A stretch of 64,000 nucleotides of DNA from an uncultured bacterium (lineage in GTDB: Bacteria; Cloacimonadota; Cloacimonadia; Cloacimonadales; Cloacimonadaceae): NCBI GenBank assembly GCA_938009275.1, contig CALLHY010000011.1, positions 1 to 64,000 of the forward strand, written 5' to 3'. The stretch's first letter is position 1, and each line of letters starts with the position of its first letter. Below are positions 27,747 to 36,549 of the stretch, piece after piece. The notes below the pieces were generated by a model. That model was not told the DNA's origin. It was given only the letters and a program-made list of their open reading frames with translations, and searched no databases. The translations under genes and the position numbers were made by a program.

Positions 27747-28787
27747 ATGAAACGAATGTCACTTGTGCTTTTGTTTACTCTATGTGTTTTGTTTTTAGTA
27801 GCTTCCGTGGGCATAACCTCTGTGAACATGGAGGACTATGACGGCACAGTTGTCCGGGTTGTAATAGGATTTACCGCCGAGTCGGATTACCACGTGGATG
27901 CAGGATCTGGCACATTAGTATTTACTCTGGAAAACTTTAGCAGCAATAGCAAAGCCAGAATAAACACCAAAGCCAGTACCTTGGTGAGTTCCATCGAGCA
28001 AGATGGAGAAAGGCTGTTGATAGCAGTTAACCATCCTTACCGCTATGAAACTACTACCTTCAGTTATCCTCGTCGATTGGCCATAGACATCTTCAAATCT
28101 GCCCCTTCCAAGGCAGAACGGCTTGCCATTGCCGAGTTTTATAGCGAAAAAGGCAAGCTGAATAGTGCCGACAGGATGTATAACGCCTTGCATATTGACT
28201 ACCGTGAGGATACGCAGATACTATATAATTGGGCAGTTCTACTGGCAAAGAGGGGCAGCAGCCGAGCTTCTGAAAAGCTGTCAATGATCCCAGAGAAATC
28301 CCCCAATTTTAAGCGTGCCCAATTGCTGATGGCAAAGCTGCATGGCGATGAAGAGCCACTGCCTCCCCCTCCACCTATCGAAGAAGCGGAAGAAGTGGAA
28401 GCAGTAGCCGAACCGCTTCCCGTGCCCATGGCCGCAGAATCGGCAATGGTGGAATGCGTGAAGCCTGAGCCAGCCAAGATAAACCCATTTAGCTTCCGCA
28501 CGCCGGGCTTTGTAAAAATCCTGTTAATCTTAGGTGGATTGCTTTTTATAGCAGTATTGGTTTTCGTATTTGCCATTAAGATGAAGCCACAGCAAAAGCC
28601 TGAGCCATTACCCATAGAAGAAGTTTCGGTGCCTCTGGAAAGCAAAACTCTGGCACGCATGGTAAGCAAGCTGCTGGCAGACGGATGGTCGATGCGCGAG
28701 ATTGCCAAAGAGCTTCGGATTAGCCAGAGAGAAGTGGAAAGCCTTGTGCAGCTATGTCAAAGCGGAGATTATGAGGAATCTGACTAA
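27747..28787 (+). CDS. Membrane protein with AMIN-like N-terminus, TPR-like region and C-terminal HTH
   Basis: 346 residues from the ATG at 27747 (AGGAG five bases upstream; a GTG at 27741 is part of the ribosome site). Signal-like N-terminus (LVLLFTLCVLFLVASVG). Residues about 25-110 have the beta-rich pattern of AMIN-type domains (VVRVVIGFTAESDYHVDAG, RRLAIDIF). A short TPR-like helical stretch follows (AIAEFYSEKGKLNSADRMYN), then a Pro/Glu-rich linker (PLPPPPPIEEAEE) and a membrane span at about 254-278. The C-terminus (about 300-335) looks like a helix-turn-helix (DGWSMREIAKELRISQREV). AMIN domains bind peptidoglycan or localise envelope machines. The combination is unfamiliar and its function is unknown. 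It overlaps the next gene by 17 bases. Confidence 0.72.
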   Translation: MKRMSLVLLFTLCVLFLVASVGITSVNMEDYDGTVVRVVIGFTAESDYHVDAGSGTLVFTLENFSSNSKARINTKASTLVSSIEQDGERLLIAVNHPYRYETTTFSYPRRLAIDIFKSAPSKAERLAIAEFYSEKGKLNSADRMYNALHIDYREDTQILYNWAVLLAKRGSSRASEKLSMIPEKSPNFKRAQLLMAKLHGDEEPLPPPPPIEEAEEVEAVAEPLPVPMAAESAMVECVKPEPAKINPFSFRTPGFVKILLILGGLLFIAVLVFVFAIKMKPQQKPEPLPIEEVSVPLESKTLARMVSKLLADGWSMREIAKELRISQREVESLVQLCQSGDYEESD

Positions 28788-30300
28788 GATATTGCTGCTA
28801 AATCTTTGTTTGTTGCTTGCCCTGCCCTTAACGGCAACAAGACATCTTCCCGGCTCTGCCTTTAATCCCGATTTGCGAGATGAGCAGTTTTACAGCTTAC
28901 TAAACCATGCAGAAAACCCACGCGAAGTGGATATAGACATCTATGGCGATGGGCTATACCATCCCTTTGCCTCGTTACCGCGCTTTGGCGATGCCTTTTT
29001 AGACGCCTTTCGCATGGGCAAAGCCAGACACAGCCTTATTGGCTATCAAAGCCCGGACTCGCTGTTACAAGCCGAATTCAACATTCTGGCAGGTTATGAA
29101 CATGGCATAGGTGATGGAGATTGGGGCTTTTTGTATAAGGGCTACCGGATTAAAGCCGCTTATGGCAAGCGGATTGAGATGAACACTCATTGGTGGAATG
29201 CCATGTTTATGGGCGATAAAGCCGAAGCCTTGCAATCTGAGCTAATTGATGGCTATTACAAAGATAGCGTTGATAAGATAAGGGTGGATAATATAAGTGC
29301 CGATATAAGCTACAATGCACCCGGGCTCAGCATTGGCATAGGTAGAGGCAAGTTCCCCATTGGCAATTCGATAAGCGGTAGCATTATCCTGAATAACCGC
29401 GTGAATGATTATCCATATTTAATGGCTGAAGGCAGGTGGGGAGATTTTAGTATATCTATGCTACACACATCACTAAAGGCGGATAGCGTGTATGCATACC
29501 ACTCCAATTCCACAGTTAATGCCAAGAACTATCCCGATAAGTTCCTCGCTTTGCATCAGCTTTCCTATCATGCCGGAGATAAGCTGAAGCTATTTATTGG
29601 AGAAACTGTGGTTTACGGCAATCGCGGAATAGACCTTAATTATCTCTTACCCAATGCCTTTTGGCGGGCATCGGAGCATAACCTCTGGGACAGAGACAAT
29701 GTGCTGATCTTTGGCGGGGCAGATTACCATGTGAATAGTAACCTGCTTCTCTATGCTCAGGCAGCGCTGGATGAATTTAGCTACAATAAAATCTTCAGCA
29801 ATTGGTGGGGTAATAAATACGCCATTCAAAGCGGACTGGCATATTACCTGCCCTGGCGGTTTACTGAGAGTGCCAAACCGCGCATTGGAATAGAGCTCAC
29901 GGCTGTTAGGCCATACACTTACTCACATTACATGAATCACACCATGTACTCCCATGATGGCAATGGTTTGGGCTATCCGAAGGGATCGAACTTGATAGAT
30001 GCCACTTGCTCCATTTCGGTTGCCTGTCGCAATAACCTGCATTGGCGCAGCAAACTAGCTTACGGCAAGCAGGGTAGCAAAGGCAATAGCTGGCAAGAGA
30101 ATTATAACGATGTGTTCGCCGGTGTAACCCAGACTGCCACTGCAAACTGGTTCGAAGGTGTGGCTCAGAACTATGCCACTATCGAGAATGTGCTGATAAT
30201 TGACGCTTTTGCCCATCATCGCCTGCTACTCGGCTACAGTGCCAGGCATGTGGATGAATGGGAAAGCAAGCTATATGCCGGCTGGCAGCTTGTGTATTAA
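28771..30300 (+). CDS. Outer-membrane beta-barrel protein, possibly Wzi-like
   Basis: 509 residues from the ATG at 28771, with GGAG close upstream inside the previous gene; a reading from 28702 would bury the signal peptide. Signal peptide (LTKILLLNLCLLLALPLTA). The rest is rich in alternating aromatic beta-strands ending in a strand-like C-terminus (ESKLYAGWQLVY), as expected for an outer-membrane barrel. Segments such as RGIDLNYLLPNAFWRASEH and NVLIFGGADYHVNSNLLLYA recall capsule-assembly Wzi-family proteins, but this is a weak visual resemblance. Lies between an AMIN-like protein and a small membrane protein. Confidence 0.65.
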   Translation: MRNLTKILLLNLCLLLALPLTATRHLPGSAFNPDLRDEQFYSLLNHAENPREVDIDIYGDGLYHPFASLPRFGDAFLDAFRMGKARHSLIGYQSPDSLLQAEFNILAGYEHGIGDGDWGFLYKGYRIKAAYGKRIEMNTHWWNAMFMGDKAEALQSELIDGYYKDSVDKIRVDNISADISYNAPGLSIGIGRGKFPIGNSISGSIILNNRVNDYPYLMAEGRWGDFSISMLHTSLKADSVYAYHSNSTVNAKNYPDKFLALHQLSYHAGDKLKLFIGETVVYGNRGIDLNYLLPNAFWRASEHNLWDRDNVLIFGGADYHVNSNLLLYAQAALDEFSYNKIFSNWWGNKYAIQSGLAYYLPWRFTESAKPRIGIELTAVRPYTYSHYMNHTMYSHDGNGLGYPKGSNLIDATCSISVACRNNLHWRSKLAYGKQGSKGNSWQENYNDVFAGVTQTATANWFEGVAQNYATIENVLIIDAFAHHRLLLGYSARHVDEWESKLYAGWQLVY

Positions 30301-30314
30301 AAGGATGGTAAGAT

Positions 30315-30728
30315 ATGCCGATAGTAGATAGAATGGAATTCCCACGTAAATATAAGCTGAAAGAAGGCATGGTGGTGATAGTGATTATCGCCGCATTGGC
30401 AGGCATTTGGCTGCAACGCCAAAGCATCCGCCAAGCCAGTAGAAAGATAAGCATAAACTCTGTTAGCGTGCTTCGCTCCGGTTCATCATTTATCGAGCTG
30501 GAGTATTCCATTACCAATAATGCTGCCAAGCCCCAGGATATCCGTTTGATGGCAAGGGTTTGGGACGACAAGGACATTGAGCTGGCAAGTGCCTTGTTTG
30601 AGATAAGCTTGGCCGCCAATAGCACTTCAACCCGGCAGAAGCTGCTGGATAAGCTAAATAGAAGCCTTAATGAAGGTGAGCGGCCTTATCGCTGTGAGAT
30701 ATCGGTGTATGAGCGTAAGGTGCCATAA
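30315..30728 (+). CDS. Small single-span membrane protein, unknown function
   Basis: 137 residues. A short basic N-terminus, one membrane segment at about 19-34 (MVVIVIIAALAGIWL), and an outer domain of about 95 residues with a beta-sandwich pattern (ISINSVSVLRSGSSFIELEY, SITNNAAKPQDIRLMARVW). It could be an immunoglobulin-like envelope domain, but I do not recognise a family. It starts 14 bases after the barrel-protein gene. An internal ATG at 30333 is an alternative start. Confidence 0.65.
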   Translation: MPIVDRMEFPRKYKLKEGMVVIVIIAALAGIWLQRQSIRQASRKISINSVSVLRSGSSFIELEYSITNNAAKPQDIRLMARVWDDKDIELASALFEISLAANSTSTRQKLLDKLNRSLNEGERPYRCEISVYERKVP

Positions 30729-30769
30729 GTGATGTGTGTAAGAACAGGATAATCATCTAAGGGGATATA

Positions 30770-31315
30770 ATGATAAACTCATCTACGTCAATACTGTCCA
30801 TCTATGTGAATTGGGTGCATGCCATGCCAATTATCTCGGCAATTGTGCAGTTCGCTATCCTTGGTACCTTTGGAGAGGTTATCTCAAAATGGGTGCTGAA
30901 CAGGAACTTTAAATACCCTTTCAGTTTTGCTATCACCTTATGGAAGATGATGGTTTGGGCAATACTGGCAATTGGGATAAAGTATGCCTTTAAGGGCTTT
31001 GGTGGCTATGTGGATAGCCTTGTGCATTATGGCTTGTTACCCAAACTGGGGCGTTTCGGTAATGCCTTTGCCATCTCAGCATTTATGAATCTGCAATTCG
31101 GTGTGCTGCTGGTTTTAGCACATCGGGCTTTGGACAACATACCAGAAACCACCAAGAACTGGGCAAACCTGCACAAAGGGATATTTTCACTTGTTTGGTT
31201 CTGGATACCTGCTCACACCATCACCTTTATGTTGCCAGACATCTTTCGCATCGGGCTGGCAGCATTGTGGAGCTTAATATTGGGACTGATACTGGGGTTC
31301 TTTAACCGCAAGTAA
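30770..31315 (+). CDS. Polytopic membrane protein, unknown function
   Basis: 181 residues with four or five hydrophobic stretches (AMPIISAIVQFAILGTFGEV, FAITLWKMMVWAILAIGI, FAISAFMNLQFGVLLVLAH, LVWFWIPAHTITFMLP, IGLAALWSLILGLILGFF). The WFWIPAHTITFMLP segment near the end has a conserved look, but I cannot assign the family with certainty. GGGG lies eight bases before the ATG. It is positioned between the small membrane protein and comEC, all on the plus strand. Confidence 0.7.
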   Translation: MINSSTSILSIYVNWVHAMPIISAIVQFAILGTFGEVISKWVLNRNFKYPFSFAITLWKMMVWAILAIGIKYAFKGFGGYVDSLVHYGLLPKLGRFGNAFAISAFMNLQFGVLLVLAHRALDNIPETTKNWANLHKGIFSLVWFWIPAHTITFMLPDIFRIGLAALWSLILGLILGFFNRK

Positions 31316-31324
31316 AACTGCAAG

Positions 31325-33631
31325 ATGGCTACCACAAGGGCAGCTCCCGCACCACTGCTTTTACCGGTATTGGCATGGTCTATCGGTATGGTGCTGCAAA
31401 ATGCGCTTAAGTTACCAGAACTAATTCTCGCAATAGCCAGCTTCGCATTGCTATTGATAAGCATAATCTTGCCCAAGGCAAGGATTTGGCTTATTATTCT
31501 GCTCTTTTTGCCCTTGGGTGCTCTGCGCCTACAAAGCGCAAAACAGGAAGGCTTTTCGGTAAGAGACTTAGTAAAGGATAAACACAGCATCCGCCAGCCA
31601 ATTAGCTACCTGGTTACATCACGTCTCTCCTCATCAACCAATATCTATGCAATCCGCCTGCAAAGTATGGCAAACCAGCCCATATCGGACAACTTGCTAC
31701 TTATCCCGGCTCAAACTATGATCCCGGGAGAACGCTATTCCGGCCTTGCAGATATCAGCGAGCTACTGTCTGACCCTATATTGCAAATCTACCCCAATCG
31801 CTATTCTGCTACAGCAAAACAGGTAGGTAAGGCTACACGCCTTAGCCCTTCTCCCATGCTTTATGCAATAGCCCGCCTGCGTCAAAACCTGATGCATAAT
31901 CTGAATGCCAAGCTGGGAGATGATGCGGCATGGGCTCAGGGGCTACTATTTAGCGATACAGAGGCAAAAAAAGCTAACTTGAACGACCTTAGCAGCTCTG
32001 GATTAATGCACCTGATTGTGGTTAGCGGACTGCATGTTTGGCTTATCTACCTTGTTTTGGTAAGCCTGCTGCGCATCCTGTTGCCCCGCGGCCTGGCTGA
32101 GCTACTCTTCCTGCCTGTTATCCTGCTGTTTGCTGCGCTTAATAACTGGGCTCCCTCCATTACGCGTTCTATAATAATGATTGGCACCCTTATCGTAGCT
32201 AGGTGGATGCAACGTCCTCTTTCTGGCGCGCAAAGCATCTCTGTAAGCCTGTTTATAATTTCTCTTGTTAGCCCCATGCAGCTATTCTCAATAGGGCTTC
32301 AGATGTCCTACCTATGCATCATTATCATCTTATACAGCATGCCAAATGTAAAGCTATTCCCCGGCAAGGCAATGATGCGGAACAGGTGGCAAAGGGCAGT
32401 AGAAAGCCTGTGGGAAGGCATCTTGCTATCTGTGCTAATCAGCATCGCCATTACCCCGCTAACGCTATTCTACTTCGGAAGAGCCACCTTTAATGGCGTT
32501 ATCACCAATTTGCTGGGCATCTCGTTGATGGCAATCTTGCTGCCTCTGTCCTTCATAATCCTGCTAGTCCCAATGGGCGGGCAGTTAGGCCACCTGTTTA
32601 TCCTCAGCTACCGCTATCTGACCGAAGCATGGCAAAGCCTGGTGCAGTTTGGAGCCAATCTCCCCTTAAGCTTCACAGGCAAATATATCAGCACTTACCA
32701 TGCTATAGCTTTGACAGTAGTAATCCTGGTTCTGTTTTTGTTCTTGCGTGCAAATCCCAGGCGAGCAATAATAATGGCTGCTCCCTGCCTGCTGCTTGCT
32801 GCGGGATTATACTATATTCCTACTCCATTGTCCCAGCAGCCGGGAGTTCACATATTTGCCTGTGGTGTGGCTGATTGCAGCTTTATAAAGCTTAGTGATG
32901 GCAGCACCATAATGATAGACACCGGTGGGGGCAGTGCTTTTACGGCCTCGGACACGAAACTAAGCGAGGATAAGCTGCTAACTGATAGCTGGATGCAGAA
33001 GGTGCTATTGCCTTGGTTGGGCAAAAACGAAGTGAATAGCCTCGATTATTTGATAATAACCCACATGCATGCAGATCACTTCGGCGGCTTACTCTCGCTG
33101 ATAAAGCAAACCAGAGTGAAGCATATCTTCATCTCGAAGGCCACATCCATGCAGCCACAATGGCAGTTCTTTAGTTCCAGAGCTTACTTTCGCCCAGACA
33201 ATGTGCATATCATTGCCGACACCTGCAGTTTCATGCTGGGCGATAGCCGTATCAAGTTCCTGCATCCCGATGCAGACTTTGTTAGCACCAACGAGAATGA
33301 GCTATCGCTGGTATGCCGCATTGACACGCCTGATGGCAAGCTGCTGTTCACAGGCGATATTGGTGCTCAAAGTGAATATTACCTTAGCCGTAAGTATGCC
33401 TCTGAACTGGATAGTGACTACCTGAAGATTCCCCATCACGGCAGCAGGGGCTCCAGCACATCACATTTCTTAGAGCTCACTTCACCACAAGAGGCTTGGC
33501 TAAGCACATCCAAGATAAACCGCTTCGGCTTCCCCCACACAGAAACTGTTTCACGCTTTTACGATGCCAATATCCCCATTCGCAGCACCGCCCAGGGCAG
33601 CATCCAACTTCGCTTTGCACAAAAAGATTGA
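31325..33631 (+). CDS. comEC: ComEC/Rec2 family DNA-uptake channel protein
   Basis: 768 residues, the usual length. ComEC moves single-stranded DNA across the inner membrane during natural transformation. The N-terminal region has membrane spans and an OB-like domain. The competence domain with many spans covers about 190-490 (LSSSGLMHLIVVSGLHVWLI is the typical motif). The C-terminal metallo-beta-lactamase-like domain (about 510-765) contains THMHADHFGGL, FTGDIG and IPHHGSRGSS, so the metal site is intact. The ATG at 31325 lies nine bases after the previous stop, with only a weak ribosome site. Other competence genes are not in the window. Confidence 0.93.
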   Translation: MATTRAAPAPLLLPVLAWSIGMVLQNALKLPELILAIASFALLLISIILPKARIWLIILLFLPLGALRLQSAKQEGFSVRDLVKDKHSIRQPISYLVTSRLSSSTNIYAIRLQSMANQPISDNLLLIPAQTMIPGERYSGLADISELLSDPILQIYPNRYSATAKQVGKATRLSPSPMLYAIARLRQNLMHNLNAKLGDDAAWAQGLLFSDTEAKKANLNDLSSSGLMHLIVVSGLHVWLIYLVLVSLLRILLPRGLAELLFLPVILLFAALNNWAPSITRSIIMIGTLIVARWMQRPLSGAQSISVSLFIISLVSPMQLFSIGLQMSYLCIIIILYSMPNVKLFPGKAMMRNRWQRAVESLWEGILLSVLISIAITPLTLFYFGRATFNGVITNLLGISLMAILLPLSFIILLVPMGGQLGHLFILSYRYLTEAWQSLVQFGANLPLSFTGKYISTYHAIALTVVILVLFLFLRANPRRAIIMAAPCLLLAAGLYYIPTPLSQQPGVHIFACGVADCSFIKLSDGSTIMIDTGGGSAFTASDTKLSEDKLLTDSWMQKVLLPWLGKNEVNSLDYLIITHMHADHFGGLLSLIKQTRVKHIFISKATSMQPQWQFFSSRAYFRPDNVHIIADTCSFMLGDSRIKFLHPDADFVSTNENELSLVCRIDTPDGKLLFTGDIGAQSEYYLSRKYASELDSDYLKIPHHGSRGSSTSHFLELTSPQEAWLSTSKINRFGFPHTETVSRFYDANIPIRSTAQGSIQLRFAQKD

Positions 33632-33682
33632 CAGCGCAGCACACTGTATTTACTGTTGCCGAACTGAAGGAATGAATAGATT

Positions 33683-35290
33683 ATGAAGCAAATTCTCGAA
33701 AGCCTGAGCATGGACAAGATATACGCCCTTATAGAAAGCACGGGCGAACTGGAGTCGCATGCCAAAAGGCACAAGCTTGCCCGTTCACATGTAAACATAA
33801 GCGAGATTAAGGCCGGATATTCACGCATTGAACGGCTTATGCAAGAGCTTGATAAAAACAGAGCCCTAAAAAGCTTCTTAGACGATGTATTCTGCCATAC
33901 TCCATCTTTGTCGATTAGCCATATCAAACAAACCGAAAGCTTGCAAATGCATGAGCTATTCGAGCTAAAAAGCTTCCTGTGGAACTATGTGCGACTAATG
34001 GAAAAGCTAACTGCTGCGGACATGCACATGCTGCACCACATGCCGGATATGAGCAACTTGTTCAAAGCTCTCGATCCCGAAGCTAACAAACTGCCTGTGT
34101 TTCGCATCTCACCCCAATATTCTCCCAGGCTGGCTACGTTGCTGGAGCAACGCCAAAGCCTGGGTAATAGACTAAAAGAGACGCGCGCAGCAGACTTACA
34201 GTCTGCCAAACAAATGCTAAACATGCCCAGCCTGAAAGATGAATTTGTGATGCCACGCAGCAGGCAGGAAGCCGTTACCCGGCTGCTTAGCTCTAAGCTG
34301 TTTGTTGTAAAAAGCGAGAACCTGGCAAACTACACGTTCTGCCTTGCCGATACGAAAGATGCACTGGCGCTAAAGCAAGAGCTAAACAGCTTGCAGCTTG
34401 AGATAACGGACGAAGAAACCAAGGTATTACATGAACTTAGCAAGTTTGTTCATGCAAACATGCCCCAATTAGAAACCGCCTGGCACAGCACTGTGGAGCT
34501 ATGTTGGGACTATATGCTTAGCTGTTTTGCGCTTAAATACGGCTGCTGCATCCCAAAAGTGTTAGATTGGAATGACAACAGCTTCCCTGGCATAAACTTA
34601 GTGTCTGCGGTTAATCTGCCCTTAAAGCTGTATCTGGAAGCCAACCATCGCAGCTATCAGGCTCTGGATATCTGCCTTAGTAATGCCGCAAACCTCATCA
34701 CGGGTCCCAATATGGGCGGGAAAAGCACGGCACTTATCACGCTGGGACAGATATGCCATTTGGCATCCATCGGCATACCGGTTCCTGCCAAACAAGCCGA
34801 ATTACCCATCTACGACAGCGTTTATTACAATCACGATAAAGGCGAGAATAGCGAAAACCTAAGCTCTTTCGGCAGAGAAGTGATTGCCTTCAATGCCGCA
34901 TTGCAGCGCAAAGGCCGCTGCCTGATGCTGCTGGATGAATTCGCCAAAGGGACAAACCCCACCGAAGGCGAAGCCATTTGCCTGGCAGTTATCCACTATC
35001 TTAGCAGCAGCCGTCACAGCCTATTGGCGGCCACCCATTTCTCGGCTCCTGCAAGGCTACCCGGAATCAGCCACTTCAGCATCAAAGGCATCTCCGAAGC
35101 CGATTTCCAAAGGCTGCAAGACACTCCCGACACAGACACCAGGCATAGGCTAAGACTGCTATCCGAAGCTATGGATTATAGCCTTATCGCCTTAAAAGGC
35201 AAGGGAAGCCCACCCCAATGTGCGGTGAAAATAGCCGCCATCCTCGGCATGCCGCAGGAAGTATTAAACCACTTGAATAATAAAGGATAG
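33683..35290 (+). CDS. MutS-domain-V-like ATPase (MutS family; KamC-like possible)
   Basis: 535 residues. The C-terminal half carries the MutS ABC-type ATPase: Walker A GPNMGGKSTAL near residue 345, LSSFGREVIAFNAAL, Walker B LMLLDEFAKGTNPTEGEAI, and AATHFSAPARLP. The N-terminal half is helical and lacks the mismatch-binding domain with its Phe-x-Glu motif, so it is not a mismatch-repair MutS. Short MutS-like proteins of this kind include KamC, the ATPase proposed to reactivate lysine 5,6-aminomutase, and MutS2-like proteins (no Smr domain here). No aminomutase gene is adjacent. It lies three bases from the next gene and 51 bases after comEC. Confidence 0.82.
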   Translation: MKQILESLSMDKIYALIESTGELESHAKRHKLARSHVNISEIKAGYSRIERLMQELDKNRALKSFLDDVFCHTPSLSISHIKQTESLQMHELFELKSFLWNYVRLMEKLTAADMHMLHHMPDMSNLFKALDPEANKLPVFRISPQYSPRLATLLEQRQSLGNRLKETRAADLQSAKQMLNMPSLKDEFVMPRSRQEAVTRLLSSKLFVVKSENLANYTFCLADTKDALALKQELNSLQLEITDEETKVLHELSKFVHANMPQLETAWHSTVELCWDYMLSCFALKYGCCIPKVLDWNDNSFPGINLVSAVNLPLKLYLEANHRSYQALDICLSNAANLITGPNMGGKSTALITLGQICHLASIGIPVPAKQAELPIYDSVYYNHDKGENSENLSSFGREVIAFNAALQRKGRCLMLLDEFAKGTNPTEGEAICLAVIHYLSSSRHSLLAATHFSAPARLPGISHFSIKGISEADFQRLQDTPDTDTRHRLRLLSEAMDYSLIALKGKGSPPQCAVKIAAILGMPQEVLNHLNNKG

Positions 35291-35292
35291 AT

Positions 35293-36084
35293 ATGCCCAA
35301 AATAAGCATCAAACAAGCAACCGAGCTTGCCTTGGAAGTTGGCAGGATATTGCTGCAAAGCGGCAGTGCCACAAATCGTGTGGAAAAGATGATGCAAAAG
35401 GTTTGCGTAGGTTTTGGCTACCCGGAAACCGAGTCTTTTGTTACCCCCACCGGCATTTTTATCAGCGTGAAAGACAAAGACGAAAACATCAGCACCAGCA
35501 TCCGACGCATCGAATCCAGACGCATCGACCTCGGCAAGATTACCCGCATCAGCCGCTTAGTTAATTGCATCGGCGAAGATAAATGCAGCGAAGCCCACAT
35601 AGTGAAAGACCTCGATAAGTTCCGCGCTGAGCTGAAGCGCATTGATGCCGAGCAGATTTGGCCAGGATGGATACGAAATCTCTGCGGAGGTGCCACCAGC
35701 GGCTTCTTTTGCTTGCTCTTTGGCGGGGCATGGATGGAGTTTATAGTTGCCGTACTTATCGGCATCATCGTTAGCTCTGGCTTAAAGTATCTGGGACGAT
35801 TGGGCTTTAATAACTTTCTCCTAAATGCCATAGCCGCTGCGCTAATAGTTTTTCTTGCCAAGCTGATGGACTTATATATCCCCTACATTCGCCTCGATAA
35901 CATCATCATAGGTGGTATCATGCTCTTAGTGCCGGGTCTGTCCATCACCAATGCCATTAGAGACACCATGAGCGGTGACCTTGTTTCCGGCACAGCCCGC
36001 GCGGTTGAAGCACTCTTTATAACCGTTGGCATCGTGGCAGGAAGCGGTTCCATGCTAAAGATATGGGCTTTGTGGGGGTATTGA
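35293..36084 (+). CDS. ThrE-type threonine/serine exporter, larger subunit (DUF1212)
   Basis: 263 residues. N-terminal soluble region with the DUF1212 pattern (ELALEVGRILLQSGSATNRV, VTPTGIFIS, RIDLGKITRI), then five hydrophobic spans (FFCLLFGGAWMEFIVAVLIG, NFLLNAIAAALIVFLAKLM, NIIIGGIMLLVPGLSITNAI and others). In the ThrE family the two halves, fused in Corynebacterium, are separate proteins in many bacteria, and the partner is the next gene. The pair is thought to export threonine, serine or small dicarboxylic molecules. It ends at TGATG, overlapping the start of its partner. Confidence 0.88.
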   Translation: MPKISIKQATELALEVGRILLQSGSATNRVEKMMQKVCVGFGYPETESFVTPTGIFISVKDKDENISTSIRRIESRRIDLGKITRISRLVNCIGEDKCSEAHIVKDLDKFRAELKRIDAEQIWPGWIRNLCGGATSGFFCLLFGGAWMEFIVAVLIGIIVSSGLKYLGRLGFNNFLLNAIAAALIVFLAKLMDLYIPYIRLDNIIIGGIMLLVPGLSITNAIRDTMSGDLVSGTARAVEALFITVGIVAGSGSMLKIWALWGY

Positions 36085-36536
36085 TGCGTCCATTTGACAT
36101 ACTAACCCTTATGCAGTTTTGCTGGGCATTTCTGGCAATTCTTGGCTTTTCCATCCGCGTGAACCTAAAAGGGATCAAGATACTCTTTACCGCCATCAGT
36201 GGTGGTTTGTGCTGGGCAACTTATCTCATAGTATTGTTTTATAGCAGATCGGTGTTGTTTTCTGTGTTCGTTTCGATTATCTTAGTATGTATCTATTCGG
36301 AAGTTGTGGCACCGAAATTAAGAACTCCGGTATCGGTGTTTGTAACCTGCGCCATCATTCCTCTGGTACCCGGGCGTGGATTGTTTCAGTCTATGCAGTT
36401 GTACATAGCAGGGGAAAACATATTGGCATCGAAGAGCATCCTGCAAACCCTGATGATAGCCGGAACAATCTCCATAGCAATAGCTTTGGTATCTTCGGTA
36501 ACCAACCTGATACACAAGATGCTGAATAGATTTTAG
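36084..36536 (+). CDS. ThrE-type threonine/serine exporter, smaller subunit (DUF3815)
   Basis: 150 residues from the ATG at 36084, which overlaps the TGA of the previous gene and has GGGGG five bases upstream. Four hydrophobic spans and the family motif VTCAIIPLVPGRGLFQSMQL. It completes the split ThrE exporter with the preceding gene; stop-start overlap suggests coupled translation at similar levels. The reading from 36063 would overlap further and is less likely. Confidence 0.87.
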   Translation: MRPFDILTLMQFCWAFLAILGFSIRVNLKGIKILFTAISGGLCWATYLIVLFYSRSVLFSVFVSIILVCIYSEVVAPKLRTPVSVFVTCAIIPLVPGRGLFQSMQLYIAGENILASKSILQTLMIAGTISIAIALVSSVTNLIHKMLNRF

Positions 36537-36549
36537 GAGATAAAGAATA

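Noticed and set aside
33683..35290. DNA mismatch repair MutS
   Set aside because: Only the ATPase domain matches; the mismatch-binding N-terminal domain with its Phe-x-Glu motif is absent and the protein is much too short.
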